In this document: piece by piece, positions 1-11,035 of the stretch
How positions within the stretch are numbered: position 1 is the first letter of the stretch
How the letters are laid out: each line of letters begins with the position of its first letter
Source of the DNA: Bedellia somnulentella
Lineage: Eukaryota > Arthropoda > Insecta > Lepidoptera > Bedelliidae
Length of the DNA: 64,000 bases
Direction of reading: 5' to 3'
NCBI GenBank assembly: GCA_963576735.1
Contig: OY755188.1
Span: 13,876,323 to 13,940,322, forward strand
The notes under the pieces: generated by a model
What the model saw: only the letters and a program-made list of their open reading frames with translations
Told to the model about the DNA's origin: nothing
Database searches by the model: none
Translations under genes and position numbers: made by a program

Positions 1-19
1 TGGAATTGTAAAGTGTAGA

Positions 20-145
20 CATACATACATAATTCACGGCTAATATCCCAAAAAAAGGTAGCCAGAGCCTCAGAGTTAGAAATCCCTCAGTCACTTTAGA
101 GAGTTGATTGGTGAATAGAGTGTAGAATAAAGGATGGTTGCGATT
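20..145 (-). mobile_element. Family A SINE, decayed copy
   Basis: CATA repeats at 20-31 are followed by TTCACGGCTAATATCCC, GGTAGCCAGAGCC and a TTAGAAAT..CTCAGTCACTTT segment, the antisense order of the family A 3' half. The 5' half is missing or unrecognisable. It diverges strongly from intact copies, so it is old. Confidence 0.75.
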
Positions 146-249
146 CAAACTCAAAAATGGTTCCGCAGCCAAAGCAGAAATGATTGAAAAATTGTCTACG
201 CGGACGTCAGTCGGGGGGGCGTGAAAGCTAGTGCATGATATTGATTTGA

Positions 250-408
250 CGACAGCCGTGGCCGAGTGGATAGGTGACTAGCTTCTCGGCCCCGAGGTCG
301 CGGGTTCGATCCCCGCCTGTGTCGAGATTTTTCTTTCCTTTATTTATTCTTTATTTATTAGTAATAATCCCCACATGAGGTTTTCATGAACAAAAAGATT
401 TAAAATAA
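250..408 (+). mobile_element. Family C tRNA-derived SINE
   Basis: The head at 252-325 has an A box (TGGCCGAGTGG) and a B box (GGTTCGATCCC) inside a perfect T arm (GCGGG/CCCGC). The anticodon arm cannot form a 5-bp stem with a 7-base loop and the acceptor stem pairs only partly, so this is a tRNA-derived SINE and not a tRNA gene. The body (TTTCTTTCCTTTATTTATTC, then CCCCACATGAGG to AAAAAGATTT) recurs at 45646-45716. Confidence 0.8.
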
Positions 409-1264
409 CTGAAAACTATCCAAATTGCCTCCTTACATCTCCTTTACAAGAAAAAAATAATTTCACCGTGACATAGTTATAGTTATAATTTCATCATTAC
501 CTTTCTAATAAGAAAAACAGTAATAGATATCATAAATCAATCAAATGTAATTGATGCCGCAACGTCAGTCAAAACAGAAAAAACGGATATCGTAAAACAA
601 TCAAAGGACAACAATTACAAACAAAAACAGAAACACAATTTGTTCGAAACATCACAAAAAAAGGTTTGTTGTCCAAACAGGAGCTGAGGACATTATCATT
701 ATCCCTTTTTTTCTCATTGTCAAATACCATTACCCAACAAAGGTACACAGGCTGGCTACAAAAATGCTTTTTGAGTTCCAATTTTGAATTATGGTCAGTT
801 TTTTCTTCATAAATACGCAATCTATGGCGCTAGAATGAGGTAAACGTGCCAGTTATTGTATAGAAGGCAGACCGCAAATTTGTCAGACCACCTTGCTGCG
901 AAATTAAATTTATGAGTAGTAAGCTCGGAGGATAGCTAAGCTCTTGTGTAATTTGTAAAGGTTTGATTTTGTTGACATACTGCATTTCATAAGATCTCGG
1001 GCTTCTTTAGAGTTATCTGCGATATATGGTTTAAGAACTTTTGCAGAAGTCAGGTTTTTTATGATGTTCATTGTTACAGGGAGAAAGAGAGATTTAAATC
1101 TTATAACTTAGCAAGGTCAGAGGGAATACTACAGCTTCTTATGAAGGCGACTTGAGTTCAAATCTTGAGTCCATCCTACACCAATGATAAAAATATAACA
1201 CATAGTTAATTTATGTTCCTAATTGAAGTTTTACGGTGAAGGAAAATAAGCCATGTGATATTGT
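409..1264. other. Unassigned AT-rich stretch
   Basis: No recognisable repeat, RNA gene or coding exon. The open frames here, including an 83-codon one at 569-820 on the minus strand, show no domain and have AT-driven composition. Confidence 0.5.
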
Positions 1265-1310
1265 TGTCATGTGACAGCGTATTTGTTCGAAGCAGTGATC
1301 AGCCGCATAT
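1265..1310 (+). mobile_element. Family B SINE, internal fragment
   Basis: CATGTGACAGCGTATTTGTT and the following AGCAGTGATCAGCC match the family B body (CATGTGACAGTGTATTCGTA, then AACGGCGATAGGCC) with a few changes. Only about 45 bp remain. Confidence 0.5.
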
Positions 1311-1399
1311 ATGAGAATAAACTCAGTTTTATGTGTTCTCTCGGTTTCCTCAAGATTTCTTTTTTATTTATTTATTGGTTACTTTGTCAGATAGTAGTC

Positions 1400-1541
1400 A
1401 GTCGACCGATTTCTGAATTGAGTATTCCAGCTGAGAACAACTTGAGTATGGTTCTGTTGCATTGAAATCTTAACAACTGAATGAGACAAAACGATATTTA
1501 AGTCGTTTCGATTGAATACTCAATTCAGAAATCGGGCGAGT
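1400..1541. repeat. Inverted-repeat pair, MITE-like
   Basis: A perfect 22-bp inverted repeat sits at 1406-1427 and 1514-1535 (arm begins CCGATTTCTGAATTG). A few more imperfectly paired bases extend the arms outward. The 86-bp spacer has no recognisable content, and no clear target duplication was found. Confidence 0.6.
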
Positions 1542-4500
1542 GAATCCCCTAGAGCAAAACCTTAGCTTTTTAGATATAACATTTGATAAGCCTACTGCTG
1601 ATAAAATAAAGTTTTCAATCTGGATATTCTTAATAAAAAAAACTAGAAACAATTTTAAATTAGTTTTTTATACTTTCCATACATCACTATCTGATTAACG
1701 CAACCATAGAAAATGCATTAATAAATCAAAATTACTTTCGGAAACGATCGTATATCACTCGTATGTGAATAGAAATGATCCATATCAAATCTTTGTTCGA
1801 AATCAATCACTCCCACGGAAAATCTGGAGATTTATATACGAGAACTACACACGTGAGTTAAAGGTCGACACTCGTATTAAACAGAGGAAATCCGGGGATC
1901 ATTGTTGTATCCAATACTCGATCACTACCTGACCAAATCATAAAGGACTCGCTGAACAAACCTGCGGCAGCAAAACCTTTTTTTCTATCTAATTATATAG
2001 TGTCAGAATCTTCTTAATAAAAAAACACTGGCCATAAAAACGCGAATTTGAATCACAAATTCGAAAAAAGAACAAGATGCAAACGAGCTGCAACCGTCGC
2101 GGTATTGTCTAGTTTTGGCGCGAAAAAATCTGGTTTAATATTCTCACGTTAACGTTTGTTTCTTGTTATTGTTTTTATGAAAATTTCTAATGACGGTTTA
2201 ATTTGAAGAACCCTTTGGGGCTTGATTTCTTTACTTCTTCCGCAGTTTTTTGTCAACTTTCATTGTTCGCGAATTCAGAGTTGTAATACGGTTGTCTTAA
2301 AAAATTAATTGCGTTGCAGATTTATGCGTTTTTGGTGCATAAATTTCGTATAATAAGCTCTAGTTTTGTTTTCCTGAAACAAAAAATACTGTTTACAAAA
2401 ACCCAAAGGTAACGTGTAAGCCGGTTTATTGTTAGTAATAAAAAGTGTAACGGATTTTATTTTATACAGATAAGAAATAATAACAGACCTCTGAAATATT
2501 TCATTGAGTGATCGAAAAAACTGCAAAGGCTTTTCTTGTTTATTTAACAGTACGTCATATTAATTTACAATACAAAATACCTTAAACTAAATTATTATAT
2601 ATATTTTATCTTCAATTATTATATTTAAAATATCTTAAACTTAAATATAAAACTTATACTTTTTAATTTTAATTTTATTAATTTTTAATTTTAAACAAAG
2701 ATGATAAATTTATTATTGTATTTAATACGACGATGAATAAGCTAGTTGAGTACAAATTGTTTTTGAAACCATTTCCAATGATTCCTTTTAACTTTTAGTT
2801 AATGCAAACAAAATATTTTTTTTGGTTCCTAAATACCTATTCAGTTTAACCATATAATAAACCTGAAACTGAGCTAATTGATTTTTCAATAACTTTAAGA
2901 AAACAAAAAATACTAGTAGCTTCTATATCTTTCTAGAACACTTTCGATGAGTAAAAAAATTGCGTCACTATTTCGAACGGTGTCACTTAAAAAACAGATT
3001 CACCGCATCTCTTCGGTTCGATGTAACAAAAGAAAATAAATTAAACTATCCTTAGGGGTGGTTTACCGTTAAGATGAAGCACATGGTAGGATGGGTAAAA
3101 AATGAGGATGTCGGTGGGAATAGAATGCTTAAAAAACTGTAGGACGGAAGTTACGTGGTAGCAAACACGGGACCTTGGAGTTTTATAAACGGAAATAATG
3201 TTTGATTAAGGCTTGTTTGTGCTAAGAATAAAAAATAGTTTAACAGAACCTTTTGTAAACTGTTTGTTGTAGTTTTTGGAGCGGGAGGACCAGAGCCGTT
3301 AGGTTTAGATTAAATGTTATTCTTGGCTATGGCTAAGCATGGCTGTTAGTGACATGTTTTACATTCAATAATTATGATTAAATTTTACTATAAACATTTG
3401 AACCATTATATTTTCTAATGCATATAATTGATAAAAATAATAAACGATTCTCTATGGTACGAAACTTAAAAAAGAAAGCTTTGCAGAGGTAAAAAAAAAT
3501 ATGAGTTTTAAACAGACTAAGAATATAACTATATTTTGTATTATTTACAAATAATGGTCAGCTTTTAACTACCTCTCTCACACTGACGTTATTTAAATTA
3601 ATTTATAAACTTAACATAAAATTCAATACGCTAAAAACGAAAATTATGATTATGATATGAATTATGTAACATTTCAATACTATTTATGTCATTATTTTTA
3701 TCCAGTATATTTTTTTTAGGAAGATACTACCATCATTAAAACAGTATATAAAATATTCATCTTAAATACATTTAGAGTCGTTTGACGAACAAATAAAGGC
3801 TTTTTCAGTCGACAGTTTGGCAACCCAGTAAAAGTCTCAAATTATCAGGTTTTAACGGTTATTTTAGTTATAGTTATTAAATTTAAAAATTCACAAACAG
3901 CATTCAATGGTCATTATAAACATTTCGTTCCATCTCAACAATGTATAAACTATAAATTATTGCGTAAGAGATATTGCTTCATTGCGCATCACCCCTCGTT
4001 TTTAATCACCTCGAGTTTGCAGTAGTTTATAAAAACATATGCGCATTTTTTAGCATCTTCGTTTCAAGGTGCATCCAGAACCATTGTGAGAGACAAGTTC
4101 GGGGTTGCTTTGATAATTTTTGTAAGTGCATCCGTTTTTTGTTATGTGCGAGTCGGTTTTTTAAGTTTTCTCACGCAAGGACCCATTGAAGAACTGATCT
4201 GTGGGTAGATACATCCGCGGGGCATTTCGAGAGCCATCTGATTTGTTTGAGATTTTATTTATCGGTGAATTGTACTGTTCGCAGATAAATACGGTCTTTT
4301 GTTATATTAAGCCCGGTTTAGATTGCTGGTATTGTTGTAGTTTATATTTTTCATGTTGACTGGTCGCAATTAAAATTATGTGTATATACAATACACAGTT
4401 AAAATTCGTTTTTACATAAATAAAAAAGCTTAAGATATAATATGCAGCTAAGAAATAAAAAAATATTTGCTAAAACTGTGCATAATTAAAAACACTTAAA

Positions 4501-4960
4501 AAATTAATGCCAGAACAAAAGCAATGTTCTAACATAAAATTTCATATTTAATCAATTAAACAGTTGTGCTAATAGAACCAGTACCATATATCAAAAAACT
4601 TACAAAAAGGGGTTGAAAAAACCAAACAGTTCCTGCATATTCATTACCGTTATAAAAACTGTAATTTAATATAAAGTAGATGACAAAATCTGGCCAATGA
4701 AAGAACCAAATTCATAAAAACACGACCCTATGCCATGGCTAAGCAAAAAACATTAACCCTTGATACGTGGGGTTAAAACAATGACAAAAAATATGAAGGC
4801 TATTATTGCTACTGGGCTGGCCTTTCGAGGAAGCCGTGAATTATAATGTAACAGTTCATTTTAGATTTATTGCTGTGACACTATTTTTTTACTTTACAGC
4901 CAGGGTTACATTTAGAGCGTGGAAAAACTATAGTATCGGGAATTGAAAAGGATAGTATTT
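1542..4960. other. Long unassigned AT-rich stretch
   Basis: About 3.4 kb with no transposon family seen elsewhere in the window. It holds A/T runs, a short CGAATTTG palindrome near 2043 and short spurious frames. A weak promoter-like arrangement near 4028-4128 is listed separately. Confidence 0.5.
4028..4128 (+). promoter_or_regulatory. Possible TATA box with downstream splice donor
   Basis: TATAAAAA at 4028-4035 lies about 87 bp upstream of a consensus-like splice donor GTAAGTG at 4122-4128. Such an arrangement could mark a short first exon. No strong initiator is visible, and in AT-rich DNA a chance TATA match is common. Confidence 0.2.
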
Positions 4961-5212
4961 GAGTAGTGTCGGCTTAGAATAGCACTACCCCATTTCTTCC
5001 GGTGGGTGTATGTAAAAGGCGACTAACGGTATTGGGGCTTTTAAGGGATTTTGGGCGATGCGGTTGGAGACCCATCACCAAAAACCTTTATTTAAACATC
5101 TTTTCCCCACATAACTTTCCAAAAGTGGTTGAGGAATTTCTAATTCCTTAGCTCTGGCTACCCCTTCTAGGGATTTATAGTCGTGAGTATATGTATGTAT
5201 GTATATATGTAT
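4961..5212 (+). mobile_element. Family A SINE, near full length
   Basis: It starts at GTAGTGTCGGCTTAGAATAG and lacks only the first few bases. It keeps the subfamily I string TTCCGGTGGGTGTATG, the B-box-like GGTTGGAGACC and the 3' hairpin ACCCCTTCTAGGG. It ends in GTGAGTATATGTATGTATG. Confidence 0.93.
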
Positions 5213-5365
5213 TTGACAAAATGTTATTTGTACGTTTTTACAAAATGTGATGAATATAAAAAAAATGTTTTAAAATTACGAAACAGGTACCAGTTATGGT
5301 GGGCCTAATGCAGGCGAGAGAGTAAATTTCACGATTTTGTTTGCAAAGTAACATTCTAACAAATT

Positions 5366-5607
5366 AGCCGTGTAGTGTCGGCTTGGAATAGCACTACCCC
5401 GTTTCTGCCAATGCGTGCACTGAGGCGACTAACGGTATTGGGGCTTTTAAGGGATTTTTGGGCGATGCGGTTGGAGACCCATCACCAACAACCTTTACTA
5501 CCTTTTCCCCACTCAACTTTCCAAAAATGGCTGTGGAATTTCTAATTCCTTAGCTCTGGCTACCCCTTCTAGGGATTTATAGCCGCGAGTATATCTATGT
5601 ATGTACG
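5366..5607 (+). mobile_element. Family A SINE, full length
   Basis: Complete from GCCGTGTAGTGTCGGC to the TATG-type tail. It lies 153 bp after another A copy in the same orientation, yet the two differ at many positions and have no duplicated flanks, so they look like independent insertions. Confidence 0.93.
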
Positions 5608-5852
5608 CGTGAAAAAGATAAAGGTCCAATAGTCAAATAATATATAAACACACTACCCACAGGTACGATAGTAAGCGAGGTGAAATAATAGTACAAATAC
5701 TAAAATTATAGTACAAAATGAAACACTAATAACAGCATTCGTTGCATTCGTTCTGAACAACAGTATCCTCTTATAGTAAAATTAGTTAAATACTCTGCAC
5801 GGTCATTTATATTTACTAGACTCGTGTCTCGTTTTTCAGGCCACATATATTT

Positions 5853-6050
5853 CAGTTGTACTTAGTCATGTGACAGTGTATTCGTACAAAACGGCGATAG
5901 GCCTGCCCCCTGTCACGTGAGTACACTGTCCATGCAAAACGTGGGTACTCTGAACTCCAGGTGACAAAGTCACGTGATGTTCAGAAGTATTAGTATCTCT
6001 ACCAACTTCTCCGGGAATATTCGGCGTGAACGTTTATGTTATGTTATATA
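5853..6050 (+). mobile_element. Family B SINE, 5'-truncated
   Basis: Begins in the body at CAGTTGTACTTAGTCATG, so the tRNA-like head is missing, as expected from incomplete reverse transcription. It keeps both TCACGTGA motifs in part and ends GGCGTGAACG followed by TTATG repeats. Confidence 0.93.
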
Positions 6051-6250
6051 TATTTCAGCCTGAATTACGTAATTTATTTATTAACTTTCTTTGACTTACA
6101 AAAAGGTTACCGTGCAAATCCACGGATTATTCTCTTATGAATTTAAATGACTCGTCTAGCGTGATTTTTAGCCAGCTCAAAAAGTGAATTATATATAAAG
6201 TCTTGTTCAAAACGTATAAGAATGTGTGTTTATTGATTAGATTTCCTTGA

Positions 6251-6505
6251 CATACATACATACATACATATACTCACGGCTATAAATCCCTTGACGGGGT
6301 AGCCAGAGCTTTGGAATGAAAAATTCCTCAGCCACTTTTAGAAGTTGATTGGGAAAAAATGGTTATAATAAATGTTTTTGGTGACGGGTCTCCAACCACA
6401 TCGCCCAAAAATCATTTAAAAAGCCCCCTATACCCTTAGTCGCCTCTTACGATCACCAACGGGTAGAAATAGGGTAGTGCTATTCTAAGCCGACACTACA
6501 CGGCA
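6251..6505 (-). mobile_element. Family A SINE with target-site duplication
   Basis: Full-length copy of subfamily III (ACGGGTCTCC and ATCACCAACGGGTAG in antisense). A perfect 10-bp duplication, ATTTCCTTGA, lies at 6241-6250 and 6506-6515. It fixes the 5' end at TGCCGTGTAG and the 3' end at the TATG repeats. Confidence 0.95.
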
Positions 6506-6576
6506 ATTTCCTTGAATACGAATTAGTAATCTTAAACAAAAGTTACGTACTAGCATATAGCATCTGAATAGTTAAG

Positions 6577-7623
6577 ATGGCTGCGAAACTTTTAGTTCGG
6601 AATATCTGGTTACTTCTTTTTGAAATTTTTGGTCGTGATGAGTATATAACTGACTGGTTCGGAATCTCTAGGGGTGTCCGACAGGGATGTGTAGCTTCTC
6701 CGTGGCTCTTCAATTTGTTCATGGATGACTGTTTGACAGAGTTGCGTGAAAGTGATTATGGACTAAGAATGAGTGGTTTCATCATTAAATGCCTCTTGTA
6801 TGCTGACGATCAAGTGCTACTTGCATCGTCGGCAGAAGAGTTGCAAGAGATGATGAATATTGCATGTGAGTCTTTTGTAAGAAAGGGAATGAGGGTGAAT
6901 GTGGATAAGACCAAAACGATGGTTTTTGAGAGACAGGAAGATGTGACAAAATGCGTGATTGCGATTGATGGTAAGGATGTGGAACAGGTGAAGGAGTTTG
7001 TATATCTGGGAAGTTTGTTTACAAGGGATGGAAAATGTGATGAAGATATTGAAAGAAGAGTGAAAAAGGGTAATGCGGTAAATGGAGCAATGAATAGCCT
7101 AATGACCTGTCAATCGGTGTCTGAAAAGGCCCGAATGGCTGTGCATGATGCTGTTCTTGTTCCTACGCTTATGTATGGAAGCGAATGTTGGGTGTGGCAG
7201 AAGAAGCATGTGAGCAGAGTGAATGCAGTAGAGATGAGGTCCCTCAGAAAAATTTGTAATGTTAGATTATGTGACCGAGTGAGAAATAGTGTTATTCGTG
7301 AAAAGTGTGGTGTGAAAGATGATATTGTAAGAAAGATAGAAAAAGGAATGTTGAGATGGTTTGGGCACATAGAGAGGATGGATGATAGAAAATTGGTAAA
7401 AGGGATCTATAGAGCTAGTGTGGATGGTAATGTTAGTAGAGGACGACCACGGAGAACACACTTGGACCAAATTGAGAGTGTGCTCAAAAAGGCTGGCGTC
7501 CGAAGTATGAAGAATAAAAGAGCATGTATGAAAAGATTGATGGATGTAAACGAAGCTAGAGAGGTTTGTCAGGATCGTGCGAAGTGGCGATCAATAGTCT
7601 CTGCCTACCCCAATGGGAACTAA
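6577..7623 (+). CDS. Reverse transcriptase fragment of a non-LTR element
   Basis: The product would copy element RNA at a nicked target site. The frame has 348 codons and no internal stop. Motif GVRQGC (residues 33-38) with SPWLFNLFMD matches finger/palm region 4 of LINE reverse transcriptases. YADD at residues 75-78 is the catalytic motif C. YLGSLF (143-148), thumb-like helices, a WFGHIERMDD segment (261-270) and a basic C-terminus (GRGRPRRT-like, about 287-294) follow. The first catalytic aspartate (motif A) and the endonuclease are missing, so it is not functional alone. The ATG is only the first in frame: the true ORF began upstream before truncation. I cannot assign a clade with certainty; the layout resembles lepidopteran endonuclease-reverse transcriptases. 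Confidence 0.88.
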   Translation: MAAKLLVRNIWLLLFEIFGRDEYITDWFGISRGVRQGCVASPWLFNLFMDDCLTELRESDYGLRMSGFIIKCLLYADDQVLLASSAEELQEMMNIACESFVRKGMRVNVDKTKTMVFERQEDVTKCVIAIDGKDVEQVKEFVYLGSLFTRDGKCDEDIERRVKKGNAVNGAMNSLMTCQSVSEKARMAVHDAVLVPTLMYGSECWVWQKKHVSRVNAVEMRSLRKICNVRLCDRVRNSVIREKCGVKDDIVRKIEKGMLRWFGHIERMDDRKLVKGIYRASVDGNVSRGRPRRTHLDQIESVLKKAGVRSMKNKRACMKRLMDVNEAREVCQDRAKWRSIVSAYPNGN

Positions 7624-7655
7624 TGGCGTGAGTATATGTATGTATGTATGTATGA
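6577..7655 (+). mobile_element. Non-LTR retrotransposon (LINE), 5'-truncated
   Basis: This is the longest element fragment in the window. It holds the reverse-transcriptase C-terminal two thirds, and its stop codon comes right after the 3' hairpin CCCCAATGGGAAC. The tail then runs GGCGTGAGTATATGTATG. The endonuclease domain and 5' region are absent. No target duplication could be found, so the exact 5' limit is uncertain. Confidence 0.9.
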
Positions 7656-7991
7656 GTATATAAATAAATAGTCATTAAAATTAAGTACCCTAATGGCCGT
7701 GTGTTTAAATCAAACACGAGTTAGGCAGACAGATGCTAAAACAAACTGCTTAACGAACTGCGGGCAGCTTCTATTCAGCACATAAATTATTTAAATTTGA
7801 CTAGTAATATTGTCCGGGCCTCGACACAGGATATGCATAAAAGGGTTGAAAAAATCGTGGGGTGACACTTTTTATGTGATTCCGGGGGTCACGCTGTTAC
7901 CATGGCTTGTTTGGCCATTAGATATTCATAGTTAAAGTGATGTATGGGTAATGTTTGGAGATAGCGGATTTATATCAATGCAAACTTTTTA
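7656..7991. other. Unassigned stretch
   Basis: Follows the LINE tail. It has a run with CGTGGGGTGACAC and CCGGGGGTCACG but no family match and no frame of interest. Confidence 0.45.
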
Positions 7992-8238
7992 AACATATAT
8001 ACATATACTCACGGCTATATTTCCCTAGAAGGGGTAGCCAGAGCTAAGGAATTAGAAATTCCTCAGCCACTTTTGGAAAGTTGAGTGGGGAAAAGATGGT
8101 AAAATAAAGGATTTTGGTGATGTGTCTCCAACCGCATCGCCCGAAAATCCAATTAAAGCCCCAATACCCTTAGTCGCCTCTTACGACACCCGTGGGTAGA
8201 AAGGGGTAGCGACATTCTAAGCCGGCACTACACGGCAA
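7992..8238 (-). mobile_element. Family A SINE, subfamily II
   Basis: Full-length antisense copy. Diagnostic subfamily II bases are present: CACCCGTGGGTAGAAAGG and GTAGCGACATTCTAAGCCGG. The flanks share only an imperfect AACTTTT-like duplication. Confidence 0.93.
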
Positions 8239-8675
8239 CTTTTAACTCTTTAAAATTACCACTAAGTACATTGGGAAATGTGCATCTAGTTTTACAGATA
8301 TGTTAAAGCAATCAATAAATTTGTATTTCTTTGTTTAGTTATAAAAGAGTAAAACCTGATTAAATAGTATACTACTTTGACAAACTATTGCTTGTACTTA
8401 CAATGGGTATTGGATAATTTCGGAATTGTCCGAATTCGGAATGTCTGATTTTTTATAATAATTATTCATTTGATACTTTTGGAAGTTTGATAAATGAAAT
8501 CAAAGTAAAAAAAGGAAGATTGACGAAGTTTTATCAACAATAGATCATTGAGTCACCAAGCATAACAACCATGATATACAATCTGAAATTGCTGCTTCGC
8601 TTTAAAGCTAATATGCCATACGCAGAAAATATAAATCTGAATTAAGAAATAGATAATATTTATCTTATTTACTTC
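8239..8675. other. Unassigned AT-rich stretch
   Basis: No repeat or gene recognised between an A copy and a B copy. Confidence 0.45.
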
Positions 8676-8905
8676 TTAAAACCGTTAAGACGAAGCGAAA
8701 CATCGTGAGGAAACCCATATAGCTGAGTTTAACAATCATGTGACCGTGTATTCGCTCGTACAAAGTGGTGATAGGCGATAAGTGATAGGGGTAGCCAGTC
8801 TTGTCACGTTATTGGGCAATAGTAAGTACTCCGAACACTAAAAGACAAAAAAAACACGTGATGTTAAAAGATATCACTATACCTCAACCTCTTCAAAAAT
8901 ATAAA
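8676..8905 (+). mobile_element. Family B SINE, diverged
   Basis: Contains the core CATCGTGAGGAAACCCATAT, a CATGTGACCGTGTATTCG match, CACGTGATGTTA and a CTATACCTCAACCTCTTC remnant of the tail. Many substitutions and small indels mark it as an old copy without its tRNA head. Confidence 0.75.
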
Positions 8906-10036
8906 GCATGCATAATTATTAAAATTATATTCCTTCTTTATAAGTACTGTTTAAATTCAAATACACATTTTTTATCGATTTATATATCTAGTACATTTTT
9001 TAGCAAACACTGTCCACAGACTTTATACTGTACCAGTTGTTTTTTGTATCTGTCGGTTAACTCTTCCTAAAAAATGTGGGTCCAGGTGCTGCGTATAAAA
9101 AATCTATTCCATGATTTCGCCAGGATGACAAAGGTGGAAGATACGGGAGTCGGACAATGGGGTTTGATAATCCTTTCAAGATATGGTCCGATTCGCAATA
9201 CGTTGCTGTAATACGCATGAACTCTTTTGTTCAACTGGCGAACGTTGTTTTGAAAAGGACGTTTCACTTTTTAGACTCGTAGATAAAAATTGAAATTATT
9301 GGCAGAGTTTATATTTGAATCCAAAACATATTTGCCATCTAATGAAAACTAACTATAACCCTACTGTATCTTTTTTCTAAGTTCAAAATTGAAAATCGCT
9401 TTTGTAGAAATGTATGTAAACTATTACTAATCGAATTAAAAGTGTGCCCTATCTTACCTGACATATGACGCCAATGATTTGATAGTAGGTACTTATTAAA
9501 TTGAATGAATATGTTGCTTATGCATTTATGAATCTAAAATTAAGCTCGAGAGTTTGCTAATATCCTGCAAACTGTCGATTGTTAGTCTCTACCCACCCCA
9601 AGGTGAAACCAATTGCTTAATCAATATTTTTGTATGTATTTATGAATCCAATAGTAAAAATGGAAAAAAAATAGAGACAATACATACTCGTACACCATAT
9701 ACCTCCCGAAACCACATTACAAAATTTACTTTTTTTCCTTTTGTGCCAACTACAATGTTTATTTTAAATATTTATTATTTCATCAATGGATTTTCATCTT
9801 ATTTACATTTTAATTAAACTTTCTGTTAACAGACCAACATTACCATAAAGGCCTTTCTCTTACAACTATTCATAACCTACTCTACCTACGCATTTACCGA
9901 ACAAAAACAATAGTGCATTTCAAAGTCCGCACACGTGCAGTATTAGTGTTTTAGAGTTATCGATTGTCCTTTTCATTGCGACGGTTATGCGGGTAGTTCA
10001 CGAATGTGCGATATCGTTGTGATGCAGGGTTGGTAT
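8906..10036. other. Unassigned stretch
   Basis: AT-rich. A 66-codon minus-strand frame at 9067-9267 ends in a W-, T- and F-rich tract, but no family could be named. No repeats from the main families occur here. Confidence 0.45.
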
Positions 10037-10158
10037 CACTTTTTCAACCCTGGATGCGGCTGGAAACCGATAACCAACAAACTTTATTTCACAATCTTTT
10101 CCTCGTTTATTATTCTGAAGCTGTGAGTAGGGATTGATAGCCATGAGTATATGTATGA
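10037..10158 (+). mobile_element. Family A SINE, diverged 3' half
   Basis: GATGCGGCTGGAAACCGATA, ACCAACAAACTTTATTTCAC, AATCTTTTCC and GGGATTGATAGCCATGAG, then TATATGTATG, follow family A order. The 5' third is missing and the pyrimidine tract before the hairpin is altered. Confidence 0.7.
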
Positions 10159-10413
10159 TGATGTTATGATTGATGATGATATGGATTGAACCAATACTGT
10201 TTTTACTTTTAACTGGAAAAAGTATGTGTAAGTTTTTGAAAACTAAATTCTTGGGTTGTTGGCAAGCTATGTAACAATACTGATAGAAAGAGTTGCGTTA
10301 TATATGTGATCATACAAACTTAGGTGATACTAAAATACAGGGGAGCCCAGATGACAACCAAAAAGAGGACATTTATTTGTAAAACAGGATCAATGACAAC
10401 CCTACAGTGACTA

Positions 10414-10423
10414 GTGACGTCAC
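10414..10423. promoter_or_regulatory. CRE-like palindrome
   Basis: GTGACGTCAC is a perfect cAMP-response-element-type palindrome, in a locally GC-richer tract (10410-10490). No gene start is visible nearby, so a role is only possible. Confidence 0.25.
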
Positions 10424-10564
10424 AGTAGCACAATGCGTTTTTGAAGAGCGCTCGCGACTGGTCACGCGGGACGCCCGCACTTTTGTGTGTACTAGCATTC
10501 TAATTGATTTCATTTTCAAGGTGTTTGACTCTATTAAACGCACATTAAAACCATACAAGATGCG

Positions 10565-10673
10565 AACTTAATATTTCAAGTACGGAGGTCTCGGGTTCGA
10601 TTCCAGAGGGGTGGTAACCTTACAAATTTAATTTGTAGGATTAAACCCAGTCTGGAAGGATATTGCAGGCTTG
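10565..10673 (+). mobile_element. Family E tRNA-like SINE head fragment
   Basis: GGAGGTCTCGGGTTCGATTC holds a good B box at 10593-10604. GGAAGGATATTGCAG downstream recurs in the tRNA-like element near 32690. The A-box half is missing. Confidence 0.55.
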
Positions 10674-10970
10674 AATCACCTGATTATCCGAAAATTAAGA
10701 TGATTCTGTGCTTTGGAGGGCACGTTAAGTCGTCGGTCCCGGCTACTATAACGGTAGTAGTCGTTAGTCTGCCAACCCGCAATTGGCCAGCGTGGTGGAC
10801 TGTGGCCAAATCGCTCTGTTTAGGGTAGGCTCGAGCTCCTTGGTGGGGACATATATGGGCTGTGAGAAAAAGAAGTAATATTTGAGTTATTTTTGATAGA
10901 AGACAGGATCGGCAACGATGGTATCCTCCAATGAATGGAATCACCTTTATGTTCGGATAATTAGGTGATT
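10674..10970 (+). mobile_element. Family H repeat bounded by inverted repeats
   Basis: The interior, GGGCACGTTAAG, CGGTCCCGGCTACTAT, CCAACCCGCAATTGG and CAGCGTGGTGGACTG, matches a repeat I recall as common in Lepidoptera and associated with RTE-type tails. It recurs at 41280-41395 (minus) and 51030-51118. AATCACCTRATTATCCGAA occurs in inverted orientation at 10674-10692 and 10952-10970 (18 of 19 bases). Confidence 0.65.
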
Positions 10971-11035
10971 TAAATCTGCATCAAACTTGGCCAATTCATT
11001 TTACTAGATTAACTTTAGGAATCCAAACCAGAACT

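Noticed and set aside
252..325. A functional tRNA gene
   Set aside because: A and B boxes are good but the anticodon arm does not fold to a 7-base loop, acceptor pairing is partial, and the same body occurs in other family C copies.
4961..5607. Tandem duplication of one family A copy
   Set aside because: The two copies differ at many positions and their flanks are not duplicated; independent insertions are simpler.
7110..7470. Minus-strand frames opposite the LINE
   Set aside because: They are shadows of the reverse-transcriptase frame.
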